DNA of 64,000 nucleotides from Oegoconia quadripuncta (GCA_949316235.1 OX438760.1:1800501-1864500); one strand, 5' to 3'. Shown: positions 20,120-32,604, counted from the first letter of the stretch. The notes: generated by a model from the sequence alone, not told the origin. Translations and numbers: made by a program.

Positions 20120-20544
20120 CATGGTAAATCCAGACCAGGGGGACGGTCCTCTTTAGGTAAAAGTAACTATGAGAGTAAGTGCTCCTTCCGCCAACGGCTA
20201 CATCTAAACACATTCCAAGTCAGGTTACACATTCAAGTTCTGGATTTCAATCTTATCTTAAGTATTAAAAGAATAAGATTTATTATGTTTAATCTTACAA
20301 GAAACAAGTGCCGAAAAGCTGGTCAAACATTATCATTTGACATTTAATTAAATTAATCATACAATATATTATGCGCAAGCGATCCCTGTCAATGTGACTG
20401 ATCGTACGGACCACATAGATTTATTATGTGACTGCTTTTAATGGCCCATCGATTTCAGATAAGGTTTCCGATAGAGAATAAAAAATATACATACAGAAGC
20501 GATGTCTGATTGAAGCGTAAATCGTGAAATAGTTTCATAATTTT
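20120..20544. other. no gene recognised
   Basis: Nothing assignable. Confidence 0.4.
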
Positions 20545-20775
20545 AATAAATAAATATCCTTAGACATACACACAGCGCCATCTAGTTCCACAGTAAGCAA
20601 CTATAGGCTTGTGTTGTGGTTACCAAGTGGTTGATATACTACATAAATACATTTTTTTTTGTAAATAAATACATATTGTAAATGAAAACATCCATAACTC
20701 GGGTACACATGTCCGTATACATCACACAAACATATGCCTCTAGCGGGATTCGAACCCGCAACCTTTTGGTAATCG
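20545..20775 (-). mobile_element. SINE-A, minus strand, head damaged
   Basis: CACACAGCGCCATCTAGTTC, GTTGATATACTACATAAAT and the B-box complement CGGGATTCGAACCCGC are present. The A-box side is lost after ACCTTTTGGTAAT. Confidence 0.65.
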
Positions 20776-21189
20776 TTTAATATCAAGAGAGACTAACATA
20801 TATAATTTTAAAAACAATAATTTCTAAGTACGTTTTGCCGTCTGGCGTCCTATTTCTCAGGCTTCCACGAAACCGTCACACCGCCTTACGCCCAGAAATT
20901 CTCCTTTATCCAGATCAGTCGGCGCTCGCACCACAAACATTCTTTCCTGTGAAAGGCTTCCCATAAATTGGATGAGCTTAGCGGCAAAAATCAAATTGCT
21001 TTCAATTTAAATTTGGGAAGAGGCCCAATGGTATGACTCTACTCGCGATACCTGAGAAACCCCTTCCACCTTACCTATCATCCCCTTTTTTTAACGTGAT
21101 AGTAATTCAATCTATTCGTCTATATGATATTAAAAATAATATAATATAAAATATTAAAATAATAATTTAAATGAAAAATAATAATATAA
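20776..21189. other. no gene recognised
   Basis: No repeat or coding signature recognised. Confidence 0.4.
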
Positions 21190-21332
21190 TTGGACCGAGC
21201 CTACACCTTCCTTAAATGCCGGCAACGCATCTGTGACCCTTTTGGTGTTGCGGGTGTCCATGGGCGGCGGCGATTGCTTTCCATCAGGTCACCCGCATGC
21301 TCGTTTGCCGCCCTCTCATATAAAAAAAAAAA
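21190..21332 (+). mobile_element. LINE 3' end (family of 28905)
   Basis: It starts within the coding C-terminus (GAGCCTACACCTTCCTTAAA), passes the stop and 3' UTR (GATTGCTTTCCATCAGGTC) and ends in an A-run. It is a ~140-bp 5'-truncated copy. Confidence 0.65.
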
Positions 21333-22200
21333 ATACATCGGTAAAAATAAATATGACAATATAATAGGTTAAATATCTAGCTGGTAAATAATGTATTAAG
21401 AATTTATTTAATTATTTAAATTAGTGCATGCTACTCTCTCATGTTGCTGTGCCTTCACAAGGTTCTTATTGATACAGTACACCATAATGTCATCAAAACA
21501 AAACATAAGGAATGCAATAAATGATTTGAGTTGGAGTTTTAGTCTGTTTGTTACCATTTGGCATAGAGGTAGCCTGGGCTTTGGTGATGGAAATAGGTTC
21601 CCTAGGTATAATCCCGTAATACTCCACGATAAAAATCCACGCCCTCAAACACGCAAGCGGAAAGCTAGTTTGAGATCAATCAAAAATCTGTATAATTAAC
21701 ATTCTTTTTTTTTGTGCAAGCGTAGGCACAAATCTCTATAAACGCCCGTAAACATGACGACTCTACTCATTTTTATTCTTTGCTTGGTAATGTCGTGGGC
21801 AGGTGTTATTGGATTATCGCGATTATGTAAATTCGATTAGGTATCGATTACTTTGATAAACAGAATCGATAATAAACAGCTTTTAACTTGCCCTTTGCCT
21901 TTACGAATTGATCTTTACATTAAAAGTCAACTCTATCAAAGTACACATAACCACACACATTTCTTCAACATATTTTCAGGATACAAAATCTTCTTTTAAA
22001 AGACGTGATACATCACTACATACATTTTTTTGACAGGATTCCTGTTGTTACCATGATGGATTTTTTTACAATAAAAAAAGACCTATGACACTTTGGGGAT
22101 TGAGACGAATCGAACAACACCTTGCCCTTCAAAATCGGTCACGTCGTTTATGTTACAGGATCAATATCTACGTACGTACGTACGTACGTAATAGGAACAG
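21333..22200. other. no gene recognised
   Basis: It contains a short (ACGT)n run at 22172-22190. No coding or repeat match seen. Confidence 0.4.
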
Positions 22201-22293
22201 TACGTTTCCACCTTCGTCCTCATCTTCACTTAACATCAGGTGTGATTGAGGTCAAGTACGAACCCGTCGTGCATAAAAAAAAAAAAAAAAAAA
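22201..22293 (+). mobile_element. SINE-B 3' fragment
   Basis: TACGTTTCCACCTTCG, ATCAGGTGTGATTGAGGTCA and GTCGTGCAT followed by a ~20-base A-run. Head missing. Confidence 0.6.
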
Positions 22294-22364
22294 ATTACAC
22301 ATTATGATTTACACATATTAGATACATACACCCCAAAAACGTTACGGCCTTTCCTGTGGCAGTC

Positions 22365-22490
22365 GGGTAAAAATATCGTCTATTTGGATGATAATAATCC
22401 ATGGATGGGTAAAAATATCGTCTATTTGGATGATAATAATCCATGGACGGGTAAAAATATCGTCTATTTGGATGATAATAATCCATGGAC
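22365..22490 (+). repeat. three-unit 42-bp minisatellite
   Basis: Units start at 22365, 22407 and 22449. They are near-identical (GGGTAAAAATATCGTC ... CCATGGAC), with one or two changes at unit ends. Because 42 is a multiple of three, long frames run through it on both strands (14-residue repeats). There is no flanking evidence for a gene. Confidence 0.85.
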
Positions 22491-23339
22491 AGGACATAAC
22501 GAGCTTATTCATACAAAATTTAAAAACAGATTAGGTATTATGTACATACTTGTCTTTATTATACTCTTATTTCGGTAGTGTATTAATGGTAGTGGATAAT
22601 AGCATAGAGTCACTGTGAATTGTCGATGAATTCTTATTTCGAGTGTGGCATTATCCAATTTTTTTATACGTCATGCTACTTTTAGCATACTTTTTTGAGG
22701 CGCATGCGCTTTCTACTTTTTAACCGACTTCATGTAAAACTTATTTTGATTATATAATGAATTTAAATTGTTATTATTTGTATAAAAAAATTATCAGGCT
22801 TTTTTTATGTGATTTTTATCACACTAAAGGAAACAACAACGACACGTTGGAACGTTGTTTCTTTCGGAAAAATCACTGTGATGTGACTTTTACCAGATCA
22901 CGGTTTCATCGAGACGTTTCCTCTCTAGAAGATAATCTTGGCAATGAACGTGTTAAAGAAGGGCAGCTTTGTCAATGATTTTCATATAAAAAATATCCTG
23001 TATACCGATGAATTTTAATTTAAAATAAACCACGAACAACTAATAAATAATTAATTACACAAAGAAACCGAATACAGTCGAAGAAAAAAGCCGGTTCCTT
23101 AAGATTAATAAGTCACCTCCGCCTAACAAATCGCTACGTTCAATTTAATTAACAATTCTTATTAAAAGAACATAATATGTTTTCAATAACATCACTTATG
23201 GTACTTAGTTCTTTTTATTATGAACACACATATGAACGTACATACATGTAAATATAGGTAACAAAATGCATTGAACTGCCATAGATAGAGTTAAAGTGCT
23301 CCATGTTTAGCTCGTATTAAGATAAGCAAACGTCAAAAG
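22491..23339. other. no gene recognised
   Basis: No recognisable coding sequence or repeat family. Confidence 0.4.
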
Positions 23340-23475
23340 TCAAAAATATTTTATTCAATGTAGGATACAAAAATATCACTTACTGAAAGTCAACATGTTA
23401 TTTTTTTAAACTACATCGCTTCACAAGGTGTTATGATTAGGGAGAAGAAGTGACAAGAAATCCCGTAACAACGAG
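23340..23475 (-). mobile_element. LINE 3' UTR fragment (family of 62.1 kb)
   Basis: CAAAAATATTTTATTCAATG, GGATACAAAAATATCACTTA and CTTCACAAGGTGTTATGATT match 62110-62240 and 27562-27670. Only the UTR part is left. Confidence 0.6.
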
Positions 23476-23869
23476 TAACGTAACGACGACTATGGGACGA
23501 ACCACGAAAAAACATATGTGGGCATGCACGTTTTAAGGGGTGATAGGACTTATTTCATAGTACCTATACAGTGTTTAATGTAATTTTTTTGGATATTTCT
23601 CGTTTTATTTTTAAAAAGTTATTAATGTCATTTTACTCCTTAGGTAAAGTACTTTCGATATCAGTTTAAAGTTTTTTTGATATCTATAATAGTTACGGAA
23701 TAATCGCCTGTGCACACTTAACGATTACACCCTGTATAGTAACCAAAGCTTGATATATATTTTTTTTAAATTCAAATGTTTGTCCGCCACATTCGTTTTT
23801 TCACTTCAGAATAAATGCCGTCCTAAAACAGACGTATTCTATAATATTTTTCACTATTTACAACACGTG

Positions 23870-24000
23870 TCACGTGCGCAATTCTGTATATTTCGAAAGA
23901 TAAATCGTGGATGTTGTTTCAACTAAACGTTTAATGTTTGGATCACCCAAATGATTATGTTTGGGATATCTCTGACCACCCCATTTGGAATAAAGATGAC
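23870..24000 (+). repeat. interspersed repeat, uninterrupted copy
   Basis: This is the contiguous counterpart of the halves at 1716-1765 and 2298-2365 (GTGGATGTTGTTTCAA ... ATATCTCTGACCACCCCATT). It serves as the empty site for the SINE-A2 insertion there. Confidence 0.55.
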
Positions 24001-24127
24001 AGATGGCTAGTAACCGAGGTGATACTCATATTATTCACATTTTTTCATTGCATATTACATGGGACACTGTTACGTGACAAAAACATAATTAAATGAACAG
24101 TTTTCAAACTTTTTTATTTTGATAAAC

Positions 24128-24300
24128 TTTTGACCTCAATCACACCGGATGTTAAATGAAGATGAGGCCGAAGGTGGAAGCGTACTGACTCCGAAACCCA
24201 AATATTTGGGAAACTGGCTATCATATCTCTGACAACCGGAACACAACAATGCTATTAACATTGCTGTTTGGCGGCAAATTTAGATAAGATGGTGGCAGCT
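24128..24300 (-). mobile_element. SINE-B fragment
   Basis: GACCTCAATCACACCGGATG through TGGCGGCAAATTTAGATAAG. The polyA end and the tRNA head are both missing. Confidence 0.6.
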
Positions 24301-25080
24301 CAAATTCCAAATTCAAAATATTCATTTCCATTCAAGCATAACAATCTTGTACACAATTGTGAGAGCATCCTGTTTAGCTTCTTAAAACTTGTGTTAGGAT
24401 ACTCTGCTCTCCCTTCTTGTAGTTTTTAGATAAGATTTTTAATTTAGGCGTAATTGAAATTGAAAAATCTGGATTAGTTTGGTTAGTGCTTATGCGAGTT
24501 GTAAATATAATAATATGAGAGGTTACTTGGTCAGATATGTGTTTGTGTGCGTGCGTGTGTGTATTTATTTATGTGTGTGTGTGTTTATTTATAGTATTTT
24601 ATTTTAAATTATAGGTGAGTAAGGAATTGCCATAAGGTACAAAAGTGAAGGATAACATTTCTGAATTTGGCTATCTACAGAGATACTTAAATTAGTTTTT
24701 CTGTAAAGGGGTACTGCACATGCCATACGGATGTCATCGGACATTTCAAATGATAAAATTTAAAACTTAAATGAATTTTCATTTACCGTCAGTTTATTTT
24801 TATTACCATTTAAATAAAAGGACATAGTCAGACATCAAAATATTTGAGCAATGCTATAATAACCATCTAAATTAATTATTATAAAGGGGTCGACACACGT
24901 ATCCGGGAAACGGAGAATTGGCAATATTTTTTGCGTTCTCTCGGTGACTAATTAGTTTCAATTAGGCAGTCGCCATCGAACGGTGGATAGTTGACAAGTG
25001 CAGAGTTAAGAGGTGTACTAGAAGTGTCGTCGATTTTCGGGACTTTGTCCATTTATTTTAATTATGTTAAAAATCCTGTA
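24301..25080. other. no gene recognised
   Basis: AAATTCCAAATTCAAAATATTC at 24304 looks like a LINE tip in minus orientation. A (GT)n-rich patch lies at about 24540-24590. Nothing else. Confidence 0.4.
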
Positions 25081-25178
25081 CAATACAATACAATACAATA
25101 CAATACAATACAAATACTCTTTATTGCGCAAAATAATTTACAATAATTTTTGATGATAACAATAGAACACAATTAAGT
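25081..25178 (-). mobile_element. LINE 3' tail with (AATAC)n
   Basis: Same tail as 6634-6765, with about six pentamer units (25081-25112). It is followed by LINE coding DNA on the opposite strand. Confidence 0.55.
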
Positions 25179-25194
25179 ACAATAATTGTCCGTA

Positions 25195-25490
25195 GCAACT
25201 TGGAGTATGCTACACAAATATGGAACCCGAAATATGACACATTTCACGGATTGAGAGTACTCAGTGAAGGTTTATTCGGTATTTATTTTATCGAAACAGA
25301 GATCCTTACAGTTCCGATGACTACCTCGCCTTGTGTGGGAAGCATCACTTGTTCCCGCTGGTACAACGTCGTGAAATAGCAGACCTGGTATACCTTCTAA
25401 AGATAGCGTCCAGTGCCATCGACTGTCCACAACTTGTGTCAAAGATCTCGGTAAGAGCCCCAGCCAGAATCCTTAGCTTCAACCCGCTTT
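25195..25490 (+). pseudogene. LINE ORF2 thumb/C-terminal fragment
   Basis: Translation gives VRSNLEYATQIWNPKYDTFH, the LEYA-IWNP block found after the palm of many non-LTR reverse transcriptases. After a frame change it reads DDYLALCGKHHLFPLVQRR then EIADLVYLLKIASSAIDCP. No catalytic residues are included. The frame is broken around 25270-25310. Confidence 0.7.
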
Positions 25491-25497
25491 TGTTTTA

Positions 25498-25690
25498 TTT
25501 TGTAGGTACACTTAAAAAAGTCCAATTTTACATTTTTTTAAGCTACTGCTTATTCAAAATGCAATTTTCCCCTGAGAAGAACAAGCAAGAAACTCGCGGG
25601 ATTCCTCTTTTAAAAACAGGTTTTTATTGTGTTCGTCATTCAGATAGTCACAAATTTTTTAAAAACCTTTTTGTGCTAATGTTGATTTGA
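25498..25690 (-). mobile_element. LINE 3' UTR and last codons
   Basis: In minus orientation: TGTAGGTACACTTAAAAAAG, AAGAACAAGCAAGAAACTC and GTCATTCAGATAGTCACAAA. The last block corresponds to the end of the coding region seen at 19517-19560. Confidence 0.5.
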
Positions 25691-26254
25691 CATGATCTTG
25701 AAAATTTTTTCACAGTTAAATTAATGATATACTCAGGTATCCCAACTGTTATTATATTGAAATCAAAGGTATTCAATGAGATTCTGACGTATCTAAACAA
25801 TATTAAGTATCTTTACATAAACAATTAGCAATTGAATTATATTACAGCGTCGCGTGCTTACTGTACGGTTAACGGGCAAAGTCGGCCATCGTCCGATCAC
25901 CTGCCTTAAGGACTTAAACGTATGCGGTGACACTGCGATAGGACAGGTTAGTGTGGATATGACCTTTTTAAAAATAATTTTATGGATAAATAAATAGCGG
26001 GAACAGCACTTATACGAGTATTCCCATGCTTTGGAAGGCAGGTTAAATAGTTGGTTCAGGTTTCACGCGAAGGCCAAGCTAGACGGTCATCTAGTCTGAC
26101 ATAATTTCATCTCTTAGGGGCGTAGGGACAAAAGCTATTTATTTACAAAATTAGTGACTACCTAAATGACAAAAACGCTTGGTATACTTCGCCCAGCTCC
26201 CAAAAATTATAAAATTGTATTAGTTGTATACTTTTATATATAAAAAGAAAAGAA
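25691..26254. other. no gene recognised
   Basis: Nothing assignable. Confidence 0.4.
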
Positions 26255-26462
26255 AAGAAAATGATCCTGTGGGTTTCTTGCGCCGCTTCTTTTCCCACAG
26301 ATGATTTCCCTTTCCGAAGCGGTGGTAGCTTGGACATACTGACTGACCGAAAAATGCTTAGCCCTATTTTTATTTCCAATAGATTTAAATTGACATTCAA
26401 CAAATGATATCATGTATCTTACGTTGAAATAAAATGCTTTGAGTTTGAGTTTGAGTTTGAAT
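26255..26462 (+). mobile_element. LINE 3' tail ending in (TTTGAG)n
   Basis: CCTGTGGGTTTCTTGCGCCG, CCGAAGCGGTGGTAGC, then TTGAAATAAAATGCTTTGAG with a short hexamer tail. Typical of a 5'-truncated LINE 3' end; no coding remains. Confidence 0.55.
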
Positions 26463-26654
26463 AATGTGAGTTACATTAATTGTCTGGTTGCAAGCTACGA
26501 TATACAATGACAACGAGACAATAAATTGTAATATTATAGGTAGCTGAGACCAAAGACGTTAACATAGGATTTTCTGTGCGCTAGTCGAGTTGCCACTCGG
26601 CTACGGTAATTGTTGAGACAAATTACTACACTAAGTTGATGGAATAATCGTTGA

Positions 26655-26734
26655 CACGTTCCGGGACACAACCTGCCTCTCGATGTTATAGCAATAAAAT
26701 TTCTATTGTGTCTGGTGATGTGTCCCGGAACGTG
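26655..26734 (-). repeat. 80-bp element with inverted ends, copy 2
   Basis: The ends CACGTTCCGGGACACA / TGTGTCCCGGAACGTG are inverted repeats. The whole unit matches 3234-3313 in reverse complement. Confidence 0.65.
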
Positions 26735-27049
26735 CTATCTAGATTGGCTTGGATAAGCTTGCTTTTACATCCCAATCCCAACTAGTGCCAACTATCCCAA
26801 ACCCAACTAATATTATAAATGCGAAAGTTTGTGTGTGTGTATATTTGTTACTTCACGCCTAAACAGCTCGACAGATTTAGATCAGAATTATCATATAGAC
26901 AATTTTTTTTGCTGGACCGATTTTTATGAGATGTTCCATGCGAACGAAGTAGCGGGCAACAGCCAGTAATTAATAAAGGACACCAGAACATCTGATATTG
27001 TCTTCAAAATTTTGCACTACTTTATGCTCTGGTACAGGCTCGTTGGCCT

Positions 27050-27178
27050 GGTACAGGGCGCACATAAATTATAAAATTGTCTGACTTTTTGTACTTTTAT
27101 TGCTTGTTGTGAATTGTTTCTGTGTACCTTGTATTTCTGTCAGCGAATAAAGTTATTCTATTCCATATTCTATTCTCT
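27050..27178 (+). mobile_element. LINE 3' tail ending in (ATTCT)n
   Basis: GGTACAGGGCGCACATAAAT, TTGTATTTCTGTCAGCGAAT, then AATAAAGTTATTCTATTCC. Short slippage tail; non-coding. Confidence 0.45.
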
Positions 27179-27548
27179 TGAGAATCTTGAGACATTTCAC
27201 TAGTCAGCGGCGGATCAAGGCAACAACAAATAATTATTTTTAGCGTCTTATCCATATGCACCTCACTATAAGTATGTTTCGCTTAATAGGATATCCTCGG
27301 ATCGACATTCACTCTTCACGAGTCCTCTCGATTACTTCCTTTAATACCCAATTACAGATCTTTTTGTGACGCTGAAAACATACGAAATTGTTTAATTTAA
27401 ACTTATATATCCTTTAGTAGCACCACCGTTACGGGGAAAGGAATTGACATTGAAATGTAGTTATTTAAAAGTTTTTATAATAGGTACCTTATTATTATTA
27501 TTATTTTAGTTTATATTGGTTTAATCTCTCCAAGGAGGTTAAATTTTG

Positions 27549-27850
27549 CACAGGCCTAATATAGGATACAAAAATATCACTTATTGAAAGTCAACATGTT
27601 ATTTTTTTTTAACTACATTGCTTCACAAGGTGTTATGGTTAGGGAGAAGAAGCGACAAGAAACTCCGCAACAACACATCTTTTCAATTAGTCTCCTTCTT
27701 TACAATAATATTACATTTTATATTACATATTACAAAACAAAAGCAATTAACATAACGATCAGCTAACACCAGACCTCCTTATCGCCTAAATAATCATCTA
27801 TCCTGTAATAATCCTTCTTACACAGAGTTTCTTTAATTCCAGATATACAG
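27549..27850 (-). pseudogene. LINE ORF2 C-terminal tip and 3' UTR
   Basis: The 3' UTR matches 62130-62340. The complement of 27768-27850 encodes KETLCKKDYYRIDDYLGD-like residues to a TAG stop, as at 62339-62490. Upstream coding sequence is lost at 27850. Confidence 0.6.
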
Positions 27851-28286
27851 TAATGTATTTTGATCGAAATACAAAACAGCTGAGTACGTGCTTGATGAAA
27901 TAGAACTATTGATTTTCATTGTATGAAATCGATTTAAATCCATCAGGTGATTGGACTTGAATGTTGCTCTACATAATTTATAAATTCGGCTGATTCGCAC
28001 CAAAAGATTTTTTCAATGAAAGATTAGACAAAGGGAAAGATTTGATGAAAATTGTTAAGCCGAGGGCCCAGTGCGAATCGGTGGATTTGTGACAGATTAC
28101 TGACTACCTATTGAGAGTATTATCTAGGCGTCCTTGTAGGCCACCGACTTGGCTTTCCTATTGTCTCCTATTATAAACAACCGAAAACACTATTCAACAT
28201 GTTCATAATTCAAAACATTGCGAGCGATTCAAAAAAAATGAAATTGGAGACATACTTTTTTTTGGCAGACAACTTATTAAATATAT
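27851..28286. other. no gene recognised
   Basis: Nothing assignable. Confidence 0.4.
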
Positions 28287-28540
28287 AGTGGGTGGTTAGA
28301 AACTCTGACCACTATGCTAAATGGTCGCGGGTTCGAATCCCGCTAGGGGCATATGTCTGTATGATGAATACGGACATGTGTACCAGAGATATGGATGTTT
28401 TCATTTATAATAAGTATTTATTTATGTATTTATTTAGTATATCAACATCTGGTATCCACAAAAGTCGATAGTTGCTTAAAGTGGAACTAGATGGTATTGT
28501 GTGTATGTCTAAGGATATTTATTAATTATTATTATTATCT
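28287..28540 (+). mobile_element. SINE-A
   Basis: GGTGGTTAGAAACTCTGACC and GGTCGCGGGTTCGAATCCC head, then the family body and a (TTA)n tail. The first few bases of the head are missing. Confidence 0.7.
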
Positions 28541-28904
28541 GTTTGTTAATTATTCAATTAATATTATACTTAAATGTGAAAGTTTGGATGTTGTGTGTCG
28601 CTTAATCACGGCGAAACGGGTAAACGGATTTAGATGAAACTTTGTACAGCAGTAGAATATACCCTATAATAGAACATAGGACACTCTGCTGGGATTTATA
28701 CCAGCAGAGTTGTGTGGCGTTTCTCATAAAATACCCCCATGTGTGTTTTACCTGGGAGCATGGTGTTTGGTGATATTCAATGCACCTCTGCATGCAATCC
28801 ATTGGGACTTGGCTCCGGAAACCGCACGTCCGCGCGTCCAAGCGGCGTGACACCTTTCTAGACACACGTGCTACCGCTTAATTGCTTGAATCACAGGAAG
28901 ATAG

Positions 28905-29322
28905 GATCCCCTGGCGTTGCGAAGAGACGTCGCGTCCCTCTGCATTCTCTATCGCATATTTCATGGGGAGTGTTCTGAAGAACTGTTCGAGCTAATACCC
29001 GCTGCTCAATATAACCGATACACTTCTCGGAGAAAATTAAATTTCCATCCACATCACCTGGATGAGTGGAAGTCTACCACTGTCCGTTTCTCAAGAAACT
29101 TCTTACCACGTACGACCACCCTGTGGAACGGACTTCCGGCAGCGGTATTCCCGAACGAGTACGACATTGGAACCTTCAAGAAACGAGCCTACACCTTCCT
29201 CAAAGGTCGGCAACGTATCTGTGACCCTTCTGGTGTTGTGGGTGTCCATGGGCGGCGGTGATTGCTTTCCATCAGGTGACCCGCATGCTCGTTTGCCGCC
29301 CTCTCATATAAAAGAAAATAAA
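28905..29322 (+). pseudogene. LINE ORF2 C-terminus with 3' UTR
   Basis: An open frame follows a TAG at 28902: [79 protein letters not shown], stop at 29262-29264. This arrangement is the C-terminal tail of a widespread lepidopteran non-LTR retrotransposon ORF2 (recalled, not searched). The 3' UTR (ATTGCTTTCCATCAGGTGAC to CATATAAAAG) and an A-rich end follow. The catalytic core is absent because the copy is truncated. The last ~20 codons and UTR are the portion shared with SINE-D. Confidence 0.75.
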
Positions 29323-30544
29323 AAAATCGTGTTATAATGGTTACGTTATCGCGTGCGGCTGCGGATTTACCCGCTACCGTGTGAGATCCGTCTAACAGAA
29401 GAATATGTTGTATTTCAGACATTATTGAAATACATCTCCATTAAATCCAACGCCCATATATAATAAAAGAATAATAAACCATACAATAATACCCAAATCA
29501 GAGCCAATTTTGGGTCGTTCCGATCGGTGTGCGGCTGCCAAAATCAATTAACTCCTCGTAATCATCCACACAAAATTGCCCATTCCCCTTTACGAAGTGC
29601 GAATATCCCAAACGTAACTTTAAGCGTTGCCCTTTAGAGATCCAAATATAGTTTATGGATGTGAAATTTAAAATTTGCCACAAATAATCGTAGGATGTAC
29701 ATGAGATGTCTTGGATTAACCGAGATTGTTACCGCGGTGAAATACCAAGTCACTGGTGATCTTACAACATATCTCCTTAGTTTTCGATATGAAAAAAAAA
29801 GAGATGGAATAACTTGTGCGATGCAATGACCGCAAGCGGCGACATCAAAGGGGTTAGCGAGATTTTGCGTCTCACTTGTTGTGTTGTGATGGATTTATGT
29901 TAGAGTGGGAAGGTTATATGATGGTAGAGAGAAAAAAATGCCCTTTGAGTGTGGAGCGACGCCGAAGTATTTGTTAAGGAGCTCAGTGAGTGTTGTAATA
30001 CATCATATGCAAGTGTGCGTAATTCGCGATGAGCGAAAGAAACGACTACGAGTCAAGAAGTTATAAATAAACTAGTAGATTTAATTGTTACACGCTGATA
30101 TCCTGTTTTTCACTACAAGAAAGGGGGAATTTCACCAAACGCATTCGATGCCGCTGACATCTTTATCGTTCTAATTTCCAGGGAGGTCAGCATTTCACCT
30201 CATCACTCCTCCCACTCAATATTGACAGTGATTTGACTATTTTGTGTCAATATCGACTGGCGTATTATTCAAACAAATAAACAAACTTTAGCATTTATAA
30301 TATTAATTAGATAAGTTATCTATGACAAGGCATCAATATGTGTATTAAATAATACCAATATTGTTGAAGTTCCTGTTATATGATTTCATTAAACCGTACA
30401 TGGGTGACCGACAGCCAGCAATTAGTACGGCAAGTCGGAGTCCCAAAGAATTGGTATTTACGTGACTTCTGTTCTGTTAGGCACTGGTTTTAGAGATGTA
30501 TTCTGGCTACTTGAGATAAAGTATCCAGTCCCTAAAATAATTGA
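29323..30544. other. no gene recognised
   Basis: The segment 30165-30245 (TTATCGTTCTAATTTCCAGG and after) looks superficially like a splice acceptor, but no open frame follows. Near 30390-30415 (ACATGGGTGACC) there may be a trace of the 5S-type repeat. Confidence 0.35.
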
Positions 30545-30780
30545 TATTGGTTGGTTGATGGTAGGGCATTTTAACTGTCCGCCTGGCTAGCTACCACCAT
30601 CTTATCTAAATCTGCCGCCAAGCAGCAATGTTAATGGCATTGTTGTGTTCCGGTTGTCAGAGATAAGATAGTCAGTTCCCCAAATAAGATAGGGTTTCCG
30701 GGTCAGTATGCTTCCACCTTCGATATCATCTTCACTTAACATCAGGTATGATTGAGTCCCAAACCGTTGTGCATAAAAAA
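30545..30780 (+). mobile_element. SINE-B, head missing
   Basis: TTGGTTGATGGTAGGGCATT, TGTCCGCCTGGCTAGCTACC, then the usual body and a GTTGTGCATAAAAAA end. A second partial 3' end follows at about 30800-30855 (CTTAACATCAGGTGTGGTTG). Confidence 0.65.
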
Positions 30781-30859
30781 ATTGAGTTTACGGATGACCA
30801 CGTTTCCCCCTACCACCTCATCATCACTTAACATCAGGTGTGGTTGAGGTCGAGCGTCA

Positions 30860-31290
30860 ACCAAAAGTGTTATTAAAAAAATTCTGTATTGAAACGCTCT
30901 TCTTATCCAGGACATCATACCTATATATTAGAGGTAGCTATACAATTTCAATCGAGACTAGAAAACAACGGAACCACTTGAAACAACAAGGGTCACCGAG
31001 TGCACTCAGCCAAAGGGTTGTTACTGTCGTCTGTTGATCCCTAAAATTGTACGACAGTTGATTTCTACAGTTTTCCAATTGGTACTAGAGTTGCTATTGT
31101 TATGTATGTTGATGGGAAGTTTATTTCTATTGCCATTATGCTATATGTGTAGCCGTTTTGTCGGAAGGAGTACAATTTCATTAAACTTTGCTGCAAATTA
31201 ATTTAAGTTTTAATGATGTGCTTTGGTGGATAAAGTTTATATATGAATGTAGTTTTAAAGGGCAATGTAATATCGTAATCAAATCAATTG
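30860..31290. other. no gene recognised
   Basis: Nothing assignable. Confidence 0.4.
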
Positions 31291-31545
31291 ACGACGTGTT
31301 TGGTGTAGTGGTTAGAAATTCTGCTGCTATAGCAAAAGGGTTCGAATCCCTCTAGGGGCATATGTTTGTATGATGAATACAGCCATGTGTTCCCGAGTTA
31401 TGGATGTTTTATTTAGAAAAAAAAAATATTTGTATAGTTTATCAACCATTTGGTATCTATAATACAAGCCTAGTTGCTTAGTATGGAACTAGATGGCGCT
31501 GTGTATATGTGCAAAGATATTTATTATTACTATTATTTATTATTT
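31291..31545 (+). mobile_element. SINE-A
   Basis: ACGTGTTTGGTGTAGTGGTT and GGGTTCGAATCCCTCTAGG head (with a small deletion between A and B boxes), family body, and a (TTATTA)n tail. Confidence 0.7.
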
Positions 31546-32247
31546 CCAAAAAGGAGGAGATTTGTCGACTTTTTTATCTTCATTTTTTTTTTCTATTTAA
31601 AACTAAAGTCAATATAAATGACATACTCGTAAACAAGTGATATCTTAACTCCTAGTTAAGCATTTATCTGTCAGTCTAGTATATCCAGACTCCCATTATT
31701 TCATCTGTAGCAATTGTAAAGGCGTAAGATTTTTTTATGCACAACGGGTTGGTTATTGATCTCAATCAATTTACAATTTCCATCGTCATCATCTTACTTA
31801 TCAATTAATTAGTGACACGTAATGAATCACCATCCGATCGTGACGAGACGTTTGTTTTTCACTTGTCATTTTCCAACTGATTTTGCGAAGGACACTAGAG
31901 TCGATTGCTTTTGAGTGCGCACTTGAGATCTTTGAGATGTCGATCATGATTTGGATTTGGTTTGTTTTGGTAATCTCGATGGCGAAAAGAGTCTTAGATT
32001 TAAAATTTACACTACTATGTACCTGAGGATGTATGAGGGGACAACATGAGCCAAGAAGTCAGGACCCTGCATTACATTTCGTCGAAGCGATTCGTCGTAT
32101 TTTGCATATTTACCTTGTGTGGTGATTTTAATCATAAATCTGATTAACTTTAATAAGAAATCAACAATGAAATAGCACAAAAATTTGATAATTCACAATA
32201 ATAATATTATATGTTTTAAGTGCACTTAAATTATCTTTTTACTTTTG
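31546..32247. other. no gene recognised
   Basis: Only a ~45-bp SINE-B tip in minus orientation at 31728-31770 (TATGCACAACGGGTTGG) is visible. Confidence 0.4.
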
Positions 32248-32492
32248 ACGACAATTTGGTGTAGTGGATAGTGACCCTGTCAGCGAAACCAACGGTTGAG
32301 GGTTCGAATCCCGCGAGTGGTAAATGTTTGTGTGATGACTACGAACATTTATTCCAGAGTCTTGGATGTTTATATAAATATTTATGTATGTTTATCCGTT
32401 ATCTAGTATCCATAGTACAAGTTTTGCTTAGTTTGGGACTAGGTGATTGGTGTAAGCGTCCGAAATATTTATTTATTTATTATTTATTTATC
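32248..32492 (+). mobile_element. SINE-A2, uninterrupted
   Basis: TTTGGTGTAGTGGATAGTGA and GAGGGTTCGAATCCCGCG head, body with ATCCGTTATCTAGTATCC and TTGGGACTAGGTGATTGG, and a TTATTTATT tail. It lacks the MITE found in the copy at 1801-2288. Confidence 0.7.
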
Positions 32493-32604
32493 TAGTTATA
32501 GTTTGTAGGCTTAATTTATGTATTTTTATCATTACGTTATATAATAATTACCAACTATAAAATACACTCGTATTGCTACTATTAGTGCAAACCTCATGTA
32601 CTAG

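Noticed and set aside
22365..22490. CRISPR array
   Set aside because: Units are directly adjacent with no unique spacers, and the sequence is eukaryotic.
22246..22578. 110-codon ORF with 14-residue repeats
   Set aside because: The frame is open because the 42-bp minisatellite has a period divisible by three; it starts inside a SINE-B A-tail.
30165..30300. Host exon with splice acceptor (TTCTAATTTCCAGG)
   Set aside because: No open frame beyond about 15 codons and no matching donor.
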